Origin: Euwallacea fornicatus
Taxonomy: Eukaryota; Arthropoda; Insecta; Coleoptera; Curculionidae
DNA: 64,000 nucleotides
Assembly (NCBI RefSeq): GCF_040115645.1
Contig: NW_027096032.1
Coordinates: 124,001 to 188,000 of the forward strand
Direction of reading: 5' to 3'
Positions within the stretch are counted from its first letter, which is position 1. Every line of letters begins with the position of its first letter. The notes beneath the pieces were generated by a model, which was not told where the DNA came from, did no database searches, and saw nothing but the letters and a program-made list of their open reading frames with translations. Below, piece after piece: positions 36,585 to 50,500 of this stretch. A program made the translations under genes and the position numbers.

Positions 36585-39500
36585 TTTTCGTGACTTTTCA
36601 AGTTTTGAACCTACGTAACTTCGGCAAATGAGCTCCAAATACCTTCAATATTTGACAACAGAATAACCTCGTTGAGCACTTCATCATGACTCATAAGGCT
36701 TCATTCTGTCTTGGTGAGTTTTCTAGAAAACGAGTAATTTATGTGCTCAAACACACATCTTTCGTGACTTTTCCAGATTTGAACATCCGTAACTTCGGCA
36801 AATGAGCTCCAAATACCTTCAATATTTAATAACAGAATAACCTCATTGAGCTCTTCATCATGACTCATAAGGCTTCATTCTGTCTTGGTGAGTTTTCTAG
36901 AAAACGAGTAATTTATGTCCTCAAACACACTTCTTTCGTGACTTTTCAAGATTTGAACCTCCGTAACTTCGGCAAATGAGCTCCAAATACCTTCAATATT
37001 TATTAACAGAATAACCTCGTTGAGCACTTCATCATGACTCATAAGGCTTCATTCTGTCTTGGTGAGTTTTCTAGAAAACGAGTAATTTATGTCCTCAAAC
37101 ACACATCTTTCGTGACTTTTCAAGATTTGAACCTCCGTAACTTCGGCAAATGAGCTCCAAATACCTTCAAAATTTGACCACAGAATCACCTCTTTGATCT
37201 CTTCATCATGACTCATAAGGCTTCATTCTGTCTTGGTGAGTTTTCTAGAAAACGAGTAATTTATGTGCTCAAAGACACATCTTTCGTGACTTTTCAAGAT
37301 TTGAACCTCCGTAACTTCGGCAAATGAGCTCCAAATACCTTCAATATTTAATAACAGAATAACCTCGTTGAGCACTTCATCATGACTCATAAGGCTTCAT
37401 TCTGTCTTGGTGAGTTTTCTAGAAAACGAGTAATTTATGTCCTCAAACACACATCTTTCGTGACTTTTCAAGATTTGAACCTACGTAACTTCGGCAAATG
37501 AGCTCCAAATACCTTCAATATTTAATAACAGAATAACCTCGTTGAGCACTTCATCATGACTCATAAGGCTTCATTCTGTCTTGGTGAGTTTTCTAGAAAA
37601 CGAGTAATTTATGTGCTGAAACACATATCTTTCGTGACTTTTCAAGATTTGAACCTCCGTAACTTCGGCAAATGAGCTCCAAATACCTTCAAAATTTGAC
37701 CACAGAATCACCTCTTTGATCTCTTCATCATGACTCATAAGGCTTCATTCTGTCTTGGTGAGTTTTCTAGAAAACGAGTAGTTTATGTGCTCAAACACAC
37801 ATCTTTCGTGACTTTTCAAGATTTGAACCTACGTAACTTCGGCAAATGAGCTCCAAATACCTTCAATATTTAATAACAGAATAACCTCGTTGAGCACTTC
37901 ATCATGACTCATAAGGCTTCATTCTGTCTTGGTGAGTTTTCTAGAAAACGAGTAATTTATGTCCTCAAACACACATCTTTCGTGACTTTTCAAGATTTGA
38001 ACCTACGTAACTTCGGCAAATGAGCTCCAAATACCTTCAATATTTAATAACAGAATAACCTCGTTGAGCACTTCATCATGACTCATAAGGCTTCATTCTG
38101 TCTTGGTGAGTTTTCTAGAAAACGAGTAATTTATGTGCTCAAACACACATCTTTCGTGACTTTTCAAGATTTGAACCTACGTAACTTCGGCAAATGAGCT
38201 CCAAATGCCTTCAAAATTTGACAACAGAATTACCTTGTTGAGCTCTTCATCATGACTCATAAGGCTTCATTCTGTCTTGGTGAGTTTTCTAGAAAACGAG
38301 TAGTTTATGTGCTCAAACACATATTTTTCGTGACTTTTCAAGTTTTGAACCTACGTAACTTCGGCAAATGAGCTCCAAATACCTTCAATATTTGACAACA
38401 GAATAACCTCGTTGAGCACTTCATCATGACTCATAAGGCTTCATTCTGTCTTGGTGAGTTTTCTAGAAAACGAGTAATTTATGTGCTCAAACACACATCT
38501 TTCGTGACTTTTCCAGATTTGAACCTCCGTAACTTCGGCAAATGAGCTCCAAATACCTTCAATATTTAATAACAGAATAACCTCATTGAGCTCTTCATCA
38601 TGACTCATAAGGCTTCATTCTGTCTTGGTGAGTTTTCTAGAAAACGAGTAATTTATGTCCTCAAACACACTTCTTTCGTGACTTTTCAAGATTTGAAGCT
38701 CCGTAACTTCGGCAAATGAGCTCCAAATACCTTCAATATTTATTAACAGAATAACCTCGTTGAGCACTTCATCATGACTCATAAGGCTTCATTCTGTCTT
38801 GGTGAGTTTTCTAGAAAACGAGTAATTTATGTCCTCAAACACACTTCTTTCGTGACTTTTCAAGATTTGAACCTCCGTAACTTCGGCAAATGAGCTCCAA
38901 ATACCTTCAAAATTTGACCACAGAATCACCTCTTTGATCTCTTCATCATGACTCATAAGGCTTCATTCTGTCTTGGTGAGTTTTCTAGAAAACGAGTAAT
39001 TTATGTGCTGAAACACATATCTTTCGTGACTTTTCAAGATTTGAACCTCCGTAACTTCGGCAAATGAGCTCGAAATACCTTCAAAATTTGACCACAGAAT
39101 CACCTCTTTGATCTCTTCATCATGACTAATAAGGCTTCATTCTATCTTGGTGAGTTTTCTAGAAAACGAGTAATTTATGTGCTCAAACACACATCTTTCG
39201 TGACTTTTCAAGATTTGAACCTACGTAACTTCGGCAAATGAGCTCCAAATACCTTCAATATTTAATAACAGAATAACCTCGTTGAGCACTTCATCATGAC
39301 TCATAAGGCTTCATTCTGTCTTGGTGAGTTTTCTAGAAAACGAGTAGTTTATGTGCTCAAACACATATTTTTCGTGACTTTTCAAGTTTTGAACCTACGT
39401 AACTTCGGCAAATGAGCTCCAAATACCTTCAATATTTGACAACAGAATAACCTCGTTGAGCACTTCATCATGACTCATAAGGCTTCATTCTGTCTTGGTG

Positions 39501-42500
39501 AGTTTTCTAGAAAACGAGTAATTTATGTCCTCAAACACACTTCTTTCGTGACTTTTCAAGATTTGAACCTCCGTAACTTCGGCAAATGAGCTCCAAATAC
39601 CTTCAATATTTATTAACAGAATAACCTCGTTGAGCACTTCATCATGACTCATAAGGCTTCATTCTGTCTTGGTGAGTTTTCTAGAAAACGAGTAGTTTAT
39701 GTGCTCAAACACACATCTTTCGTGACTTTTCCAGATTTGAACATCCGTAACTTCGGCAAATGAGCTCCAAATACCTTCAATATTTAATAACAGAATAACC
39801 TCATTGAGCTCTTCATCATGACTCATAAGGCTTCATTCTGTCTTGGTGAGTTTTCTAGAAAACGAGTAATTTATGTCCTCAAACACACTTCTTTCGTGAC
39901 TTTTCAAGATTTGAACCTCCGTAACTTCGGCAAATGAGCTCCAAATACCTTCAATATTTATTAACAGAATAACCTCGTTGAGCACTTCATCATGACTCAT
40001 AAGGCTTCATTCTGTCTTGGTGAGTTTTCTAGAAAACGAGTAATTTATGTCCTCAAACACACATCTTTCGTGACTTTTCAAGATTTGAACCTCCGTAACT
40101 TCGGCAAATGAGCTCCAAATACCTTCAAAATTTGACCACAGAATCACCTCTTTGATCTCTTCATCATGACTCATAAGGCTTCATTCTGTCTTGGTGAGTT
40201 TTCTAGAAAACGAGTAATTTATGTGCTCAAAGACACATCTTTCGTGACTTTTCAAGATTTGAACCTCCGTAACTTCGGCAAATGAGCTCCAAATACCTTC
40301 AATATTTAATAACAGAATAACCTCGTTGAGCACTTCATCATGACTCATAAGGCTTCATTCTGTCTTGGTGAGTTTTCTAGAAAACGAGTAATTTATGTCC
40401 TCAAACACACATCTTTCGTGACTTTTCAAGATTTGAACCTACGTAACTTCGGCAAATGAGCTCCAAATACCTTCAATATTTAAAAACAGAATAACCTCGT
40501 TGAGCACTTCATCATGACTCATAAGGCTTCATTCTGTCTTGGTGAGTTTTCTAGAAAACGAGTAATTTATGTGCTGAAACACATATCTTTCGTGAATTTT
40601 CAAGATTTGAACCTCCGTAACTTCGGCAAATGAGCTCCAAATACCTTCAAAATTTGACCACAGAATCACCTCTTTGATCTCTTCATCATGACTCATAAGG
40701 CTTCATTCTGTCTTGGTGAGTTTTCTAGAAAACGAGTAGTTTATGTGCTCAAACACACATCTTTCGTGACTTTTCAAGATTTGAACCTACGTAACTTCGG
40801 CAAATGAGCTCCAAATACCTTCAATATTTAATAACAGAATAACCTCGTTGAGCACTTCATCATGACTCATAAGGCTTCATTCTGTCTTGGTGAGTTTTCT
40901 AGAAAACGAGTAATTTATGTCCTCAAACACACATCTTTCGTGACTTTTCAAGATTTGAACCTACGTAACTTCGGCAAATGAGCTCCAAATGCCTTCAAAA
41001 TTTGACAACAGAATTACCTTGTTGAGCTCTTCATCATGACTCATAAGGCTTCATTCTGTCTTGGTGAGTTTTCTAGAAAACGAGTAGTTTATGTGCTCAA
41101 ACACATATTTTTCGTGACTTTTCAAGTTTTGAACCTACGTAACTTCGGCAAATGAGCTCCAAATACCTTCAATATTTGACAACAGAATAACCTCGTTGAG
41201 CACTTCATCATGACTCATAAGGCTTCATTCTGTCTTGGTGAGTTTTCTAGAAAACGAGTAATTTATGTGCTCAAACACACATCTTTCGTGACTTTTCCAG
41301 ATTTGAACCTCCGTAACTTCGGCAAATGAGCTCCAAATACCTTCAATATTTAATAACAGAATAACCTCATTGAGCTCTTCATCATGACTCATAAGGCTTC
41401 ATTCTGTCTTGGTGAGTTTTCTAGAAAACGAGTAATTTATGTCCTCAAACACACTTCTTTCGTGACTTTTCAAGATTTGAAGCTCCGTAACTTCGGCAAA
41501 TGAGCTCCAAATACCTTCAATATTTATTAACAGAATAACCTCGTTGAGCACTTCATCATGACTCATAAGGCTTCATTCTGTCTTGGTGAGTTTTCTAGAA
41601 AACGAGTAATTTATGTCCTCAAACACACTTCTTTCGTGACTTTTCAAGATTTGAACCTCCGTAACTTCGGCAAATGAGCTCCAAATACCTTCAAAATTTG
41701 ACCACAGAATCACCTCTTTGATCTCTTCATCATGACTCATAAGGCTTCATTCTGTCTTGGTGAGTTTTCTAGAAAACGAGTAATTTATGTGCTGAAACAC
41801 ATATCTTTCGTGACTTTTCAAGATTTGAACCTCCGTAACTTCGGCAAATGAGCTCGAAATACCTTCAAAATTTGACCACAGAATCACCTCTTTGATCTCT
41901 TCATCATGACTAATAAGGCTTCATTCTATCTTGGTGAGTTTTCTAGAAAACGAGTAATTTATGTGCTCAAACACACATCTTTCCTGACTTTTCAAGATTT
42001 GAACCTACGAAACTTCGGCAAATGAGCTCCAAATACCTTCAAAATTTGACAACAGAATCACCTCGTGGAGCTCTTCATCATGACTAATAAGGCTTCATTC
42101 TGTCTTGGTGAGTTTTCTAGAAAACGAGTAATTTATGTGCTCAAACACACAACTTTCGTGACTTTTCAAGATTTGAACCTCCGTAACTTCGGCAAATGAG
42201 CTCCAAATACCTTCAAAATTTGACCACAGAATCACCTCTTTGATCTCTTCATCATGACTCATAAGGCTTCATTCTGTCTTGGTGAGTTCTCTAGAAAACG
42301 TGTAATTTATGTCCTCAAACACACTTCTTTCGTGACTTTTCAAGATTTGAACCTCCGTAACTTCGGCAAATGAGCTCCAAATACCTTCAAAATTTAACCA
42401 CAGAATCACCTCTTTGAGCACTTCATCATGACTCATAAGGCTTCATTCTGTCTTGGTGAGTTTTCTAGAAAACGAGTAATTTATGTGCTCAAACACACAT

Positions 42501-44588
42501 CTTTCCTGACTTTTCAAGATTTGAACCTACGAAACTTCGGCAAATGAGCTCCAAATACCTTCAAAATTTGACCACAGAATGACCTCTTTGAGCACTTCAT
42601 CATGACTCATAAGGCTTCATTCTGTCTTGGTGAGTTTTCTAGAAAACGAGTAATTTATGTGCTGAAACACATATCTTTCGTGAATTTTCAAGATTTGAAC
42701 CTCCGTAACTTCGGCAAATGAGCTCCAAATACCTTCAAAATTTGACCACAGAATCACCTCTTTGATCTCTTCATCATGACTCATAAGGCTTCATTCTGTC
42801 TTGGTGAGTTTTCTAGAAAACGAGTAGTTTATGTGCTCAAACACACATCTTTCGTGACTTTTCAAGATTTGAACCTACGTAACTTCGGCAAATGAGCTCC
42901 AAATACCTTCAATATTTAATAACAGAATAACCTCGTTGAGCACTTCATCATGACTCATAAGGCTTCATTCTGTCTTGGTGAGTTTTCTAGAAAACGAGTA
43001 ATTTATGTCCTCAAACACACATCTTTCGTGACTTTTCAAGATTTGAACCTACGTAACTTCGGCAAATGAGCTCCAAATACCTTCAATATTTAATAACAGA
43101 ATAACCTCGTTGAGCACTTCATCATGACTCATAAGGCTTCATTCTGTCTTGGTGAGTTTTCTAGAAAACGAGTAATTTATGTGCTCAAACACACATCTTT
43201 CGTGACTTTTCAAGATTTGAACCTACGTAACTTCGGCAAATGAGCTCCAAATGCCTTCAAAATTTGACAACAGAATTACCTTGTTGAGCTCTTCATCTTG
43301 ACTCATAAGGCTTCATTCTGTCTTGGTGAGTTTTCTAGAAAACGAGTAGTTTATGTGCTCAAACACATATTTTTCGTGACTTTTCAAGTTTTGAACCTAC
43401 GTAACTTCGGCAAATGAGCTCCAAATACCTTCAATATTTGACAACAGAATAACCTCGTTGAGCACTTCATCATGACTCATAAGGCTTCATTCTGTCTTGG
43501 TGAGTTTTCTAGAAAACGAGTAATTTATGTGCTCAAACACACATCTTTCGTGACTTTTCCAGATTTGAACCTCCGTAACTTCGGCAAATGAGCTCCAAAT
43601 ACCTTCAATATTTAATAACAGAATAACCTCATTGAGCTCTTCATCATGACTCATAAGGCTTCATTCTGTCTTGGTGAGTTTTCTAGAAAACGAGTAATTT
43701 ATGTCCTCAAACACACTTCTTTCGTGACTTTTCAAGATTTGAACCTCCGTAACTTCGGCAAATGAGCTCCAAATACCTTCAAAATTTGACCACAGAATCA
43801 CCTCTTTGAGCACTTCATCATGACTCATAAGGCTTCATTCTGTCTTGGTGAGTTTTCTAGAAAACGAGTAGTTTATGTGCTCAAACACACATCTTTCGTG
43901 ACTTTTCCAGATTTGAACATCCGTAACTTCGGCAAATGAGCTCCAAATACCTTCAATATTTAATAACAGAATAACCTCATTGAGCTCTTCATCATGACTC
44001 ATAAGGCTTCATTCTGTCTTGGTGAGTTTTCTAGAAAACGAGTAATTTATGTGCTGAAACACATATCTTTCGTGACTTTTCAAGATTTGAACCTCCGTAA
44101 CTTCGGCAAATGAGCTCCAAATACCTTCAAAATTTGACCACAGAATCACCTCTTTGATGTCTTCATCATGACTCATAAGGCTTCATTCTGTCTTGGTGAG
44201 TTTTCTAGAAAACGAGTAGTTTATGTGCTCAAACACACAACTTTCGTGACTTTTCAAGATTTGAACCTCCGTAACTTCGGCAAATGAGCTCCAAATACCT
44301 TCAAAATTTGACCACAGAATCACCTCTTTGATCTCTTCATCATGACTCATAAGGCTTCATTCTGTCTTGGTGAGTTCTCTAGAAAACGTGTAATTTATGT
44401 CCTCAAACACACTTCTTTCGTGACTTTTCAAGATTTGAACCTCCGTAACTTCGGCAAATGAGCTCCAAATACCTTCAAAATTTGACCACAGAATCACCTC
44501 TTTGAGCACTTCATCATGACTCATAAGGCTTCATTCTGTCTTGGTGAGTTTTCTAGAAAACGAGTAATTTATGTGCTCAAACACACAT
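36585..44588 (+). repeat. L-K-C-A / D-D-M module block
   Basis: L units (atatttttcg start, aagttttga, aatatttgacaac) occur at 36585, 38325, 39369, 41109 and 43371. M units (atgcct, ttaccttgttg) occur at 38151, 40935 and 43197, each directly before an L. K units (ccagat in four of six, attgagctc) follow most L units. The series M-L-K-C-A-A* at 38151 and at 40935 is 2,784 bases (16 monomers) apart and shares the private gaagct (38695 and 41479). Spacings between L units of 10, 6, 10 and 13 monomers show repeated gain and loss of modules. Apart from one L near 61.5 kb and variant K-like units at 55029 and 59205, these types are limited to this block. Confidence 0.85.
38151..39194 (+). repeat. 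M-L-K-C-A-A* module, copy 1 of a 2,784-bp spaced pair
   Basis: Six monomers that recur at 40935-41978. The C unit carries atttgaagct in place of atttgaacct in both places, seen nowhere else, and the acactt ending before it is shared. The L and K units also match. The copies diverge in the next monomer: D at 39195 against F at 41979. They also differ just upstream, where gctc precedes the first M and cctc the second. Confidence 0.85.
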
Positions 44589-47500
44589 CTTTCCTGACTT
44601 TTCAAGATTTGAACCTACGAAACTTCGGCAAATGAGCTCCAAATACCTTCAAAATTTGACCACAGAATGACCTCTTTGAGCACTTCATCATGACTCATAA
44701 GGCTTCATTCTGTCTTGGTGAGTTTTCTAGAAAACGAGTAATTTATGTGCTCAAACACACAACTTTCGTGACTTTTCAAGATTTGAACCTCCGTAACTTC
44801 GGCAAATGAGCTCCAAATACCTTCAAAATTTGACCACAGAATCACCTCTTTGATCTCTTCATCATGACTCATAAGGCTTCATTCTGTCTTGGTGAGTTTT
44901 CTAGAAAACGTGTAATTTATGTCCTCAAACACACATCTTTCGTGACTTTTCAAGATTTGAACCTCCGTAACTTCGGCAAATGAGCTCCAAATACCTTCAA
45001 AATTTGACCACAGAATCACCTCTTTGAGCACTTCATCATGACTCATAAGGCTTCATTCTGTCTTGGTGAGTTTTCTAGAAAACGAGTAATTTATGTGCTA
45101 AAACACACAACTTTCGTGACTTTTCAAGATTTGAACCTCCGTAACTTCGGCAAATGAGCTCCAAATACCTTCAAAATTTGACCACACAATCACCTCTTTG
45201 ATCTCTTCGTCATGACTCATAAGGCTTCATTCTGTCTTGGTGAGTTTTCTAGAAAACGTGTAATTTATGTCCTCAAACACACATCTTTCGTGACTTTTCA
45301 AGATTTGAACCTCCGTAACTTCGGCAAATGAGCTCCAAATACCTTCAATATTTAATAACAGAATAACCTCGTTGAGCACTTCATCATGACTCATAAGGCT
45401 TCATTCTGTCTTGGTGAGTTTTCTAGAAAACGAGTAATTTATGTGCTGAAACACATATCTTTCGTGACTTTTCAAGATTTGAACCTCCGTAACTTCGGCA
45501 AATGAGCTCCAAATACCTTCAAAATTTGACCACAGAATCACCTCTTTGATGTCTTCATCATGACTCATAAGGCTTCATTCTGTCTTGGTGAGTTTTCTAG
45601 AAAACGAGTAGTTTATGTGCTCAAACTCACATCTTTCGTGACTTTTCAAGATTTGAACCTACGTAACTTCGGCAAATGAGCTCCAAATACCTTCAATATT
45701 TATTAACAGAATAACCTCGTTGAGCACTTCATCATGACTCATAAGGCTTCATTCTGTCTTGGTGAGTTTTCTAGAAAACGAGTAATTTATGTGCTCAAAC
45801 ACACAACTTTCGTGACTTTTCAAGATTTGAACCTCCGTAACTTCGGCAAATGAGCTCCAAATACCTTCAAAATTTGACCACACAATCACCTCTTTGATTT
45901 CTTCATCATGACTCATAAGGCTTCATTCTGTCTTGGTGAGTTTTCTAGAAAACGTGTAATTTATGTCCTCAAACACACATCTTTCGTGACTTTTCAAGAT
46001 TTGAACCTCCGTAACTTCGGCAAATGAGCTCCAAATACCTTCAAAATTTGACCACACAATCACCTCTTTGATCTCTTCGTCATGACTCATAAGGCTTCAT
46101 TCTGTCTTGGTGAGTTTTCTAGAAAACGAGTAATTTATGTGCTCAAACACACATCTTTCCTGACTTTTCAAGATTTGAACCTACGAAACTTCGGCAAATG
46201 AGCTCCAAATACCTTCAAAATTTGACCACAGAATGACCTCTTTGAGCACTTCATCATGACTCATAAGGCTTCATTCTGTCTTGGTGAGTTTTCTAGAAAA
46301 CGAGTAATTTATGTGCTCAAACACACAACTTTCGTGACTTTTCAAGATTTGAACCTCCGTAACTTCGGCAAATGAGCTCCAAATACCTTCAAAATTTGAC
46401 CACAGAATCACCTCTTTGATCTCTTCATCATGACTCATAAGGCTTCATTCTGTCTTGGTGAGTTTTCTAGAAAACGTGTAATTTATGTCCTCAAACACAC
46501 ATCTTTCGTGACTTTTCAAGATTTGAACCTCCGTAACTTCGGCAAATGAGCTCCAAATACCTTCAAAATTTGACCACAGAATCACCTCTTTGAGCACTTC
46601 ATCATGACTCATAAGGCTTCATTCTGTCTTGGTGAGTTTTCTAGAAAACGAGTAATTTATGTGCTAAAACACACAACTTTCGTGACTTTTCAAGATTTGA
46701 ACCTCCGTAACTTCGGCAAATGAGCTCCAAATACCTTCAAAATTTGACCACACAATCACCTCTTTGATCTCTTCGTCATGACTCATAAGGCTTCATTCTG
46801 TCTTGGTGAGTTTTCTAGAAAACGTGTAATTTATGTCCTCAAACACACATCTTTCGTGACTTTTCAAGATTTGAACCTCCGTAACTTCGGCAAATGAGCT
46901 CCAAATACCTTCAATATTTAATAACAGAATAACCTCGTTGAGCACTTCATCATGACTCATAAGGCTTCATTCTGTCTTGGTGAGTTTTCTAGAAAACGAG
47001 TAATTTATGTGCTGAAACACATATCTTTCGTGACTTTTCAAGATTTGAACCTCCGTAACTTCGGCAAATGAGCTCCAAATACCTTCAATATTTATTAACA
47101 GAATAACCTCGTTGAGCACTTCATCATGACTCATAAGGCTTCATTCTGTCTTGGTGAGTTTTCTAGAAAACGAGTAATTTATGTGCTCAAACACACTTCT
47201 TTCGTGACTTTTCAAGATTTGAACCTCCGTAACTTCGGCAAATGAGCTCCAAATACCTTCAAAATTTGACCACAGAATCACCTCTTTGATGTCTTCATCA
47301 TGACTCATAAGGCTTCATTCTGTCTTGGTGAGTTTTCTAGAAAACGAGTAATTTATGTGCTGAAACACATATCTTTCGTGACTTTTCAAGATTTGAACCT
47401 CCGTAACTTCGGCAAATGAGCTCGAAATACCTTCAAAATTTGACCACAGAATCACCTCTTTGATCTCTTCATCATGACTAATAAGGCTTCATTCTATCTT

Positions 47501-50500
47501 GGTGAGTTTTCTAGAAAACGAGTAATTTATGTGCTCAAACACACATCTTTCCTGACTTTTCAAGATTTGAACCTACGAAACTTCGGCAAATGAGCTCCAA
47601 ATACCTTCAAAATTTGACAACAGAATCACCTCGTGGAGCTCTTCATCATGACTAATAAGGCTTCATTCTGTCTTGGTGAGTTTTCTAGAAAACGAGTAAT
47701 TTATGTGCTCAAACACACAACTTTCGTGACTTTTCAAGATTTGAACCTCCGTAACTTCGGCAAATGAGCTCCAAATACCTTCAAAATTTGACCACAGAAT
47801 CACCTCTTTGATCTCTTCATCATGACTCATAAGGCTTCATTCTGTCTTGGTGAGTTCTCTAGAAAACGTGTAATTTATGTCCTCAAACACACATCTTTCG
47901 TGACTTTTCAAGATTTGAACCTCCGTAACTTCGGCAAATGAGCTCCAAATACCTTCAAAATTTGACCACAGAATCACCTCTTTGAGCACTTCATCATGAC
48001 TCATAAGGCTTCATTCTGTCTTGGTGAGTTTTCTAGAAAACGAGTAATTTATGTGCTCAAACACACATCTTTCCTGACTTTTCAAGATTTGAACCTACGA
48101 AACTTCGGCAAATGAGCTCCAAATACCTTCAAAATTTGACCACAGAATGACCTCTTTGAGCACTTCATCATGACTCATAAGGCTTCATTCTGTCTTGGTG
48201 AGTTTTCTAGAAAACGAGTAATTTATGTGCTCAAACACACAACTTTCGTGACTTTTCAAGATTTGAACCTCCGTAACTTCGGCAAATGAGCTCCAAATAC
48301 CTTCAAAATTTGACCACAGAATCACCTCTTTGATCTCTTCATCATGACTCATAAGGCTTCATTCTGTCTTGGTGAGTTTTCTAGAAAACGAGTAATTTAT
48401 GTGCTCAAACACACAACTTTCGTGACTTTTCAAGATTTGAACCTCCGTAACTTCGGCAAATGAGCTCCAAATACCTTCAAAATTTGACCACAGAATCACC
48501 TCTTTGAGCACTTCATCATGACTCATAAGGCTTCATTCTGTCTTGGTGAGTTTTCTAGAAAACGAGTAATTTATGTGCTAAAACACACAACTTTCGTGAC
48601 TTTTCAAGATTTGAACCTCCGTAACTTCGGCAAATGAGCTCCAAATACCTTCAAAATTTGACCACACAATCACCTCTTTGATCTCTTCGTCATGACTCAT
48701 AAGGCTTCATTCTGTCTTGGTGAGTTTTCTAGAAAACGTGTAATTTATGTCCTCAAACACACATCTTTCGTGACTTTTCAAGATTTGAACCTCCGTAACT
48801 TCGGCAAATGAGCTCCAAATACCTTCAATATTTAATAACAGAATAACCTCGTTGAGCACTTCATCATGACTCATAAGGCTTCATTCTGTCTTGGTGAGTT
48901 TTCTAGAAAACGAGTAATTTATGTGCTGAAACACATATCTTTCGTGACTTTTCAAGATTTGAACCTCCGTAACTTCGGCAAATGAGCTCCAAATACCTTC
49001 AAAATTTGACCACAGAATCACCTCTTTGATGTCTTCATCATGACTCATAAGGCTTCATTCTGTCTTGGTGAGTTTTCTAGAAAACGAGTAGTTTATGTGC
49101 TCAAACACACATCTTTCGTGACTTTTCAAGATTTGAACCTACGTAACTTCGGCAAATGAGCTCCAAATACCTTCAATATTTATTAACAGAATAACCTCGT
49201 TGAGCACTTCATCATGACTCATAAGGCTTCATTCTGTCTTGGTGAGTTTTCTAGAAAACGAGTAATTTATGTGCTCAAACACACAACTTTCGTGACTTTT
49301 CAAGATTTGAACCTCCGTAACTTCGGCAAATGAGCTCCAAATACCTTCAAAATTTGACCACACAATCACCTCTTTGATCTCTTCGTCATGACTCATAAGG
49401 CTTCATTCTGTCTTGGTGAGTTTTCTAGAAAACGAGTAATTTATGTGCTCAAACACACATCTTTCCTGACTTTTCAAGATTTGAACCTACGAAACTTTGG
49501 CAAATGAGCTCCAAATACCTTCAAAATTTGACCACAGAATGACCTCTTTGAGCACTTCATCATGACTCATAAGGCTTCATTCTGTCTTGGTGAGTTTTCT
49601 AGAAAACGAGTAATTTATGTGCTCAAACACACAACTTTCGTGACTTTTCAAGATTTGAACCTCCGTAACTTCGGCAAATGAGCTCCAAATACCTTCAAAA
49701 TTTGACCACAGAATCACCTCTTTGATCTCTTCATCATGACTCATAAGGCTTCATTCTGTCTTGGTGAGTTTTCTAGAAAACGTGTAATTTATGTCCTCAA
49801 ACACACATCTTTCGTGACTTTTCAAGATTTGAACCTCCGTAACTTCGGCAAATGAGCTCCAAATACCTTCAAAATTTGACCACAGAATCACCTCTTTGAG
49901 CACTTCATCATGACTCATAAGGCTTCATTCTGTCTTGGTGAGTTTTCTAGAAAACGAGTAATTTATGTGCTAAAACACACAACTTTCGTGACTTTTCAAG
50001 ATTTGAACCTCCGTAACTTCGGCAAATGAGCTCCAAATACCTTCAAAATTTGACCACACAATCACCTCTTTGATCTCTTCGTCATGACTCATAAGGCTTC
50101 ATTCTGTCTTGGTGAGTTTTCTAGAAAACGTGTAATTTATGTCCTCAAACACACATCTTTCGTGACTTTTCAAGATTTGAACCTCCGTAACTTCGGCAAA
50201 TGAGCTCCAAATACCTTCAATATTTAATAACAGAATAACCTCGTTGAGCACTTCATCATGACTCATAAGGCTTCATTCTGTCTTGGTGAGTTTTCTAGAA
50301 AACGAGTAATTTATGTGCTGAAACACATATCTTTCGTGACTTTTCAAGATTTGAACCTCCGTAACTTCGGCAAATGAGCTCCAAATACCTTCAAAATTTG
50401 ACCACAGAATCACCTCTTTGATGTCTTCATCATGACTCATAAGGCTTCATTCTGTCTTGGTGAGTTTTCTAGAAAACGAGTAGTTTATGTGCTCAAACAC

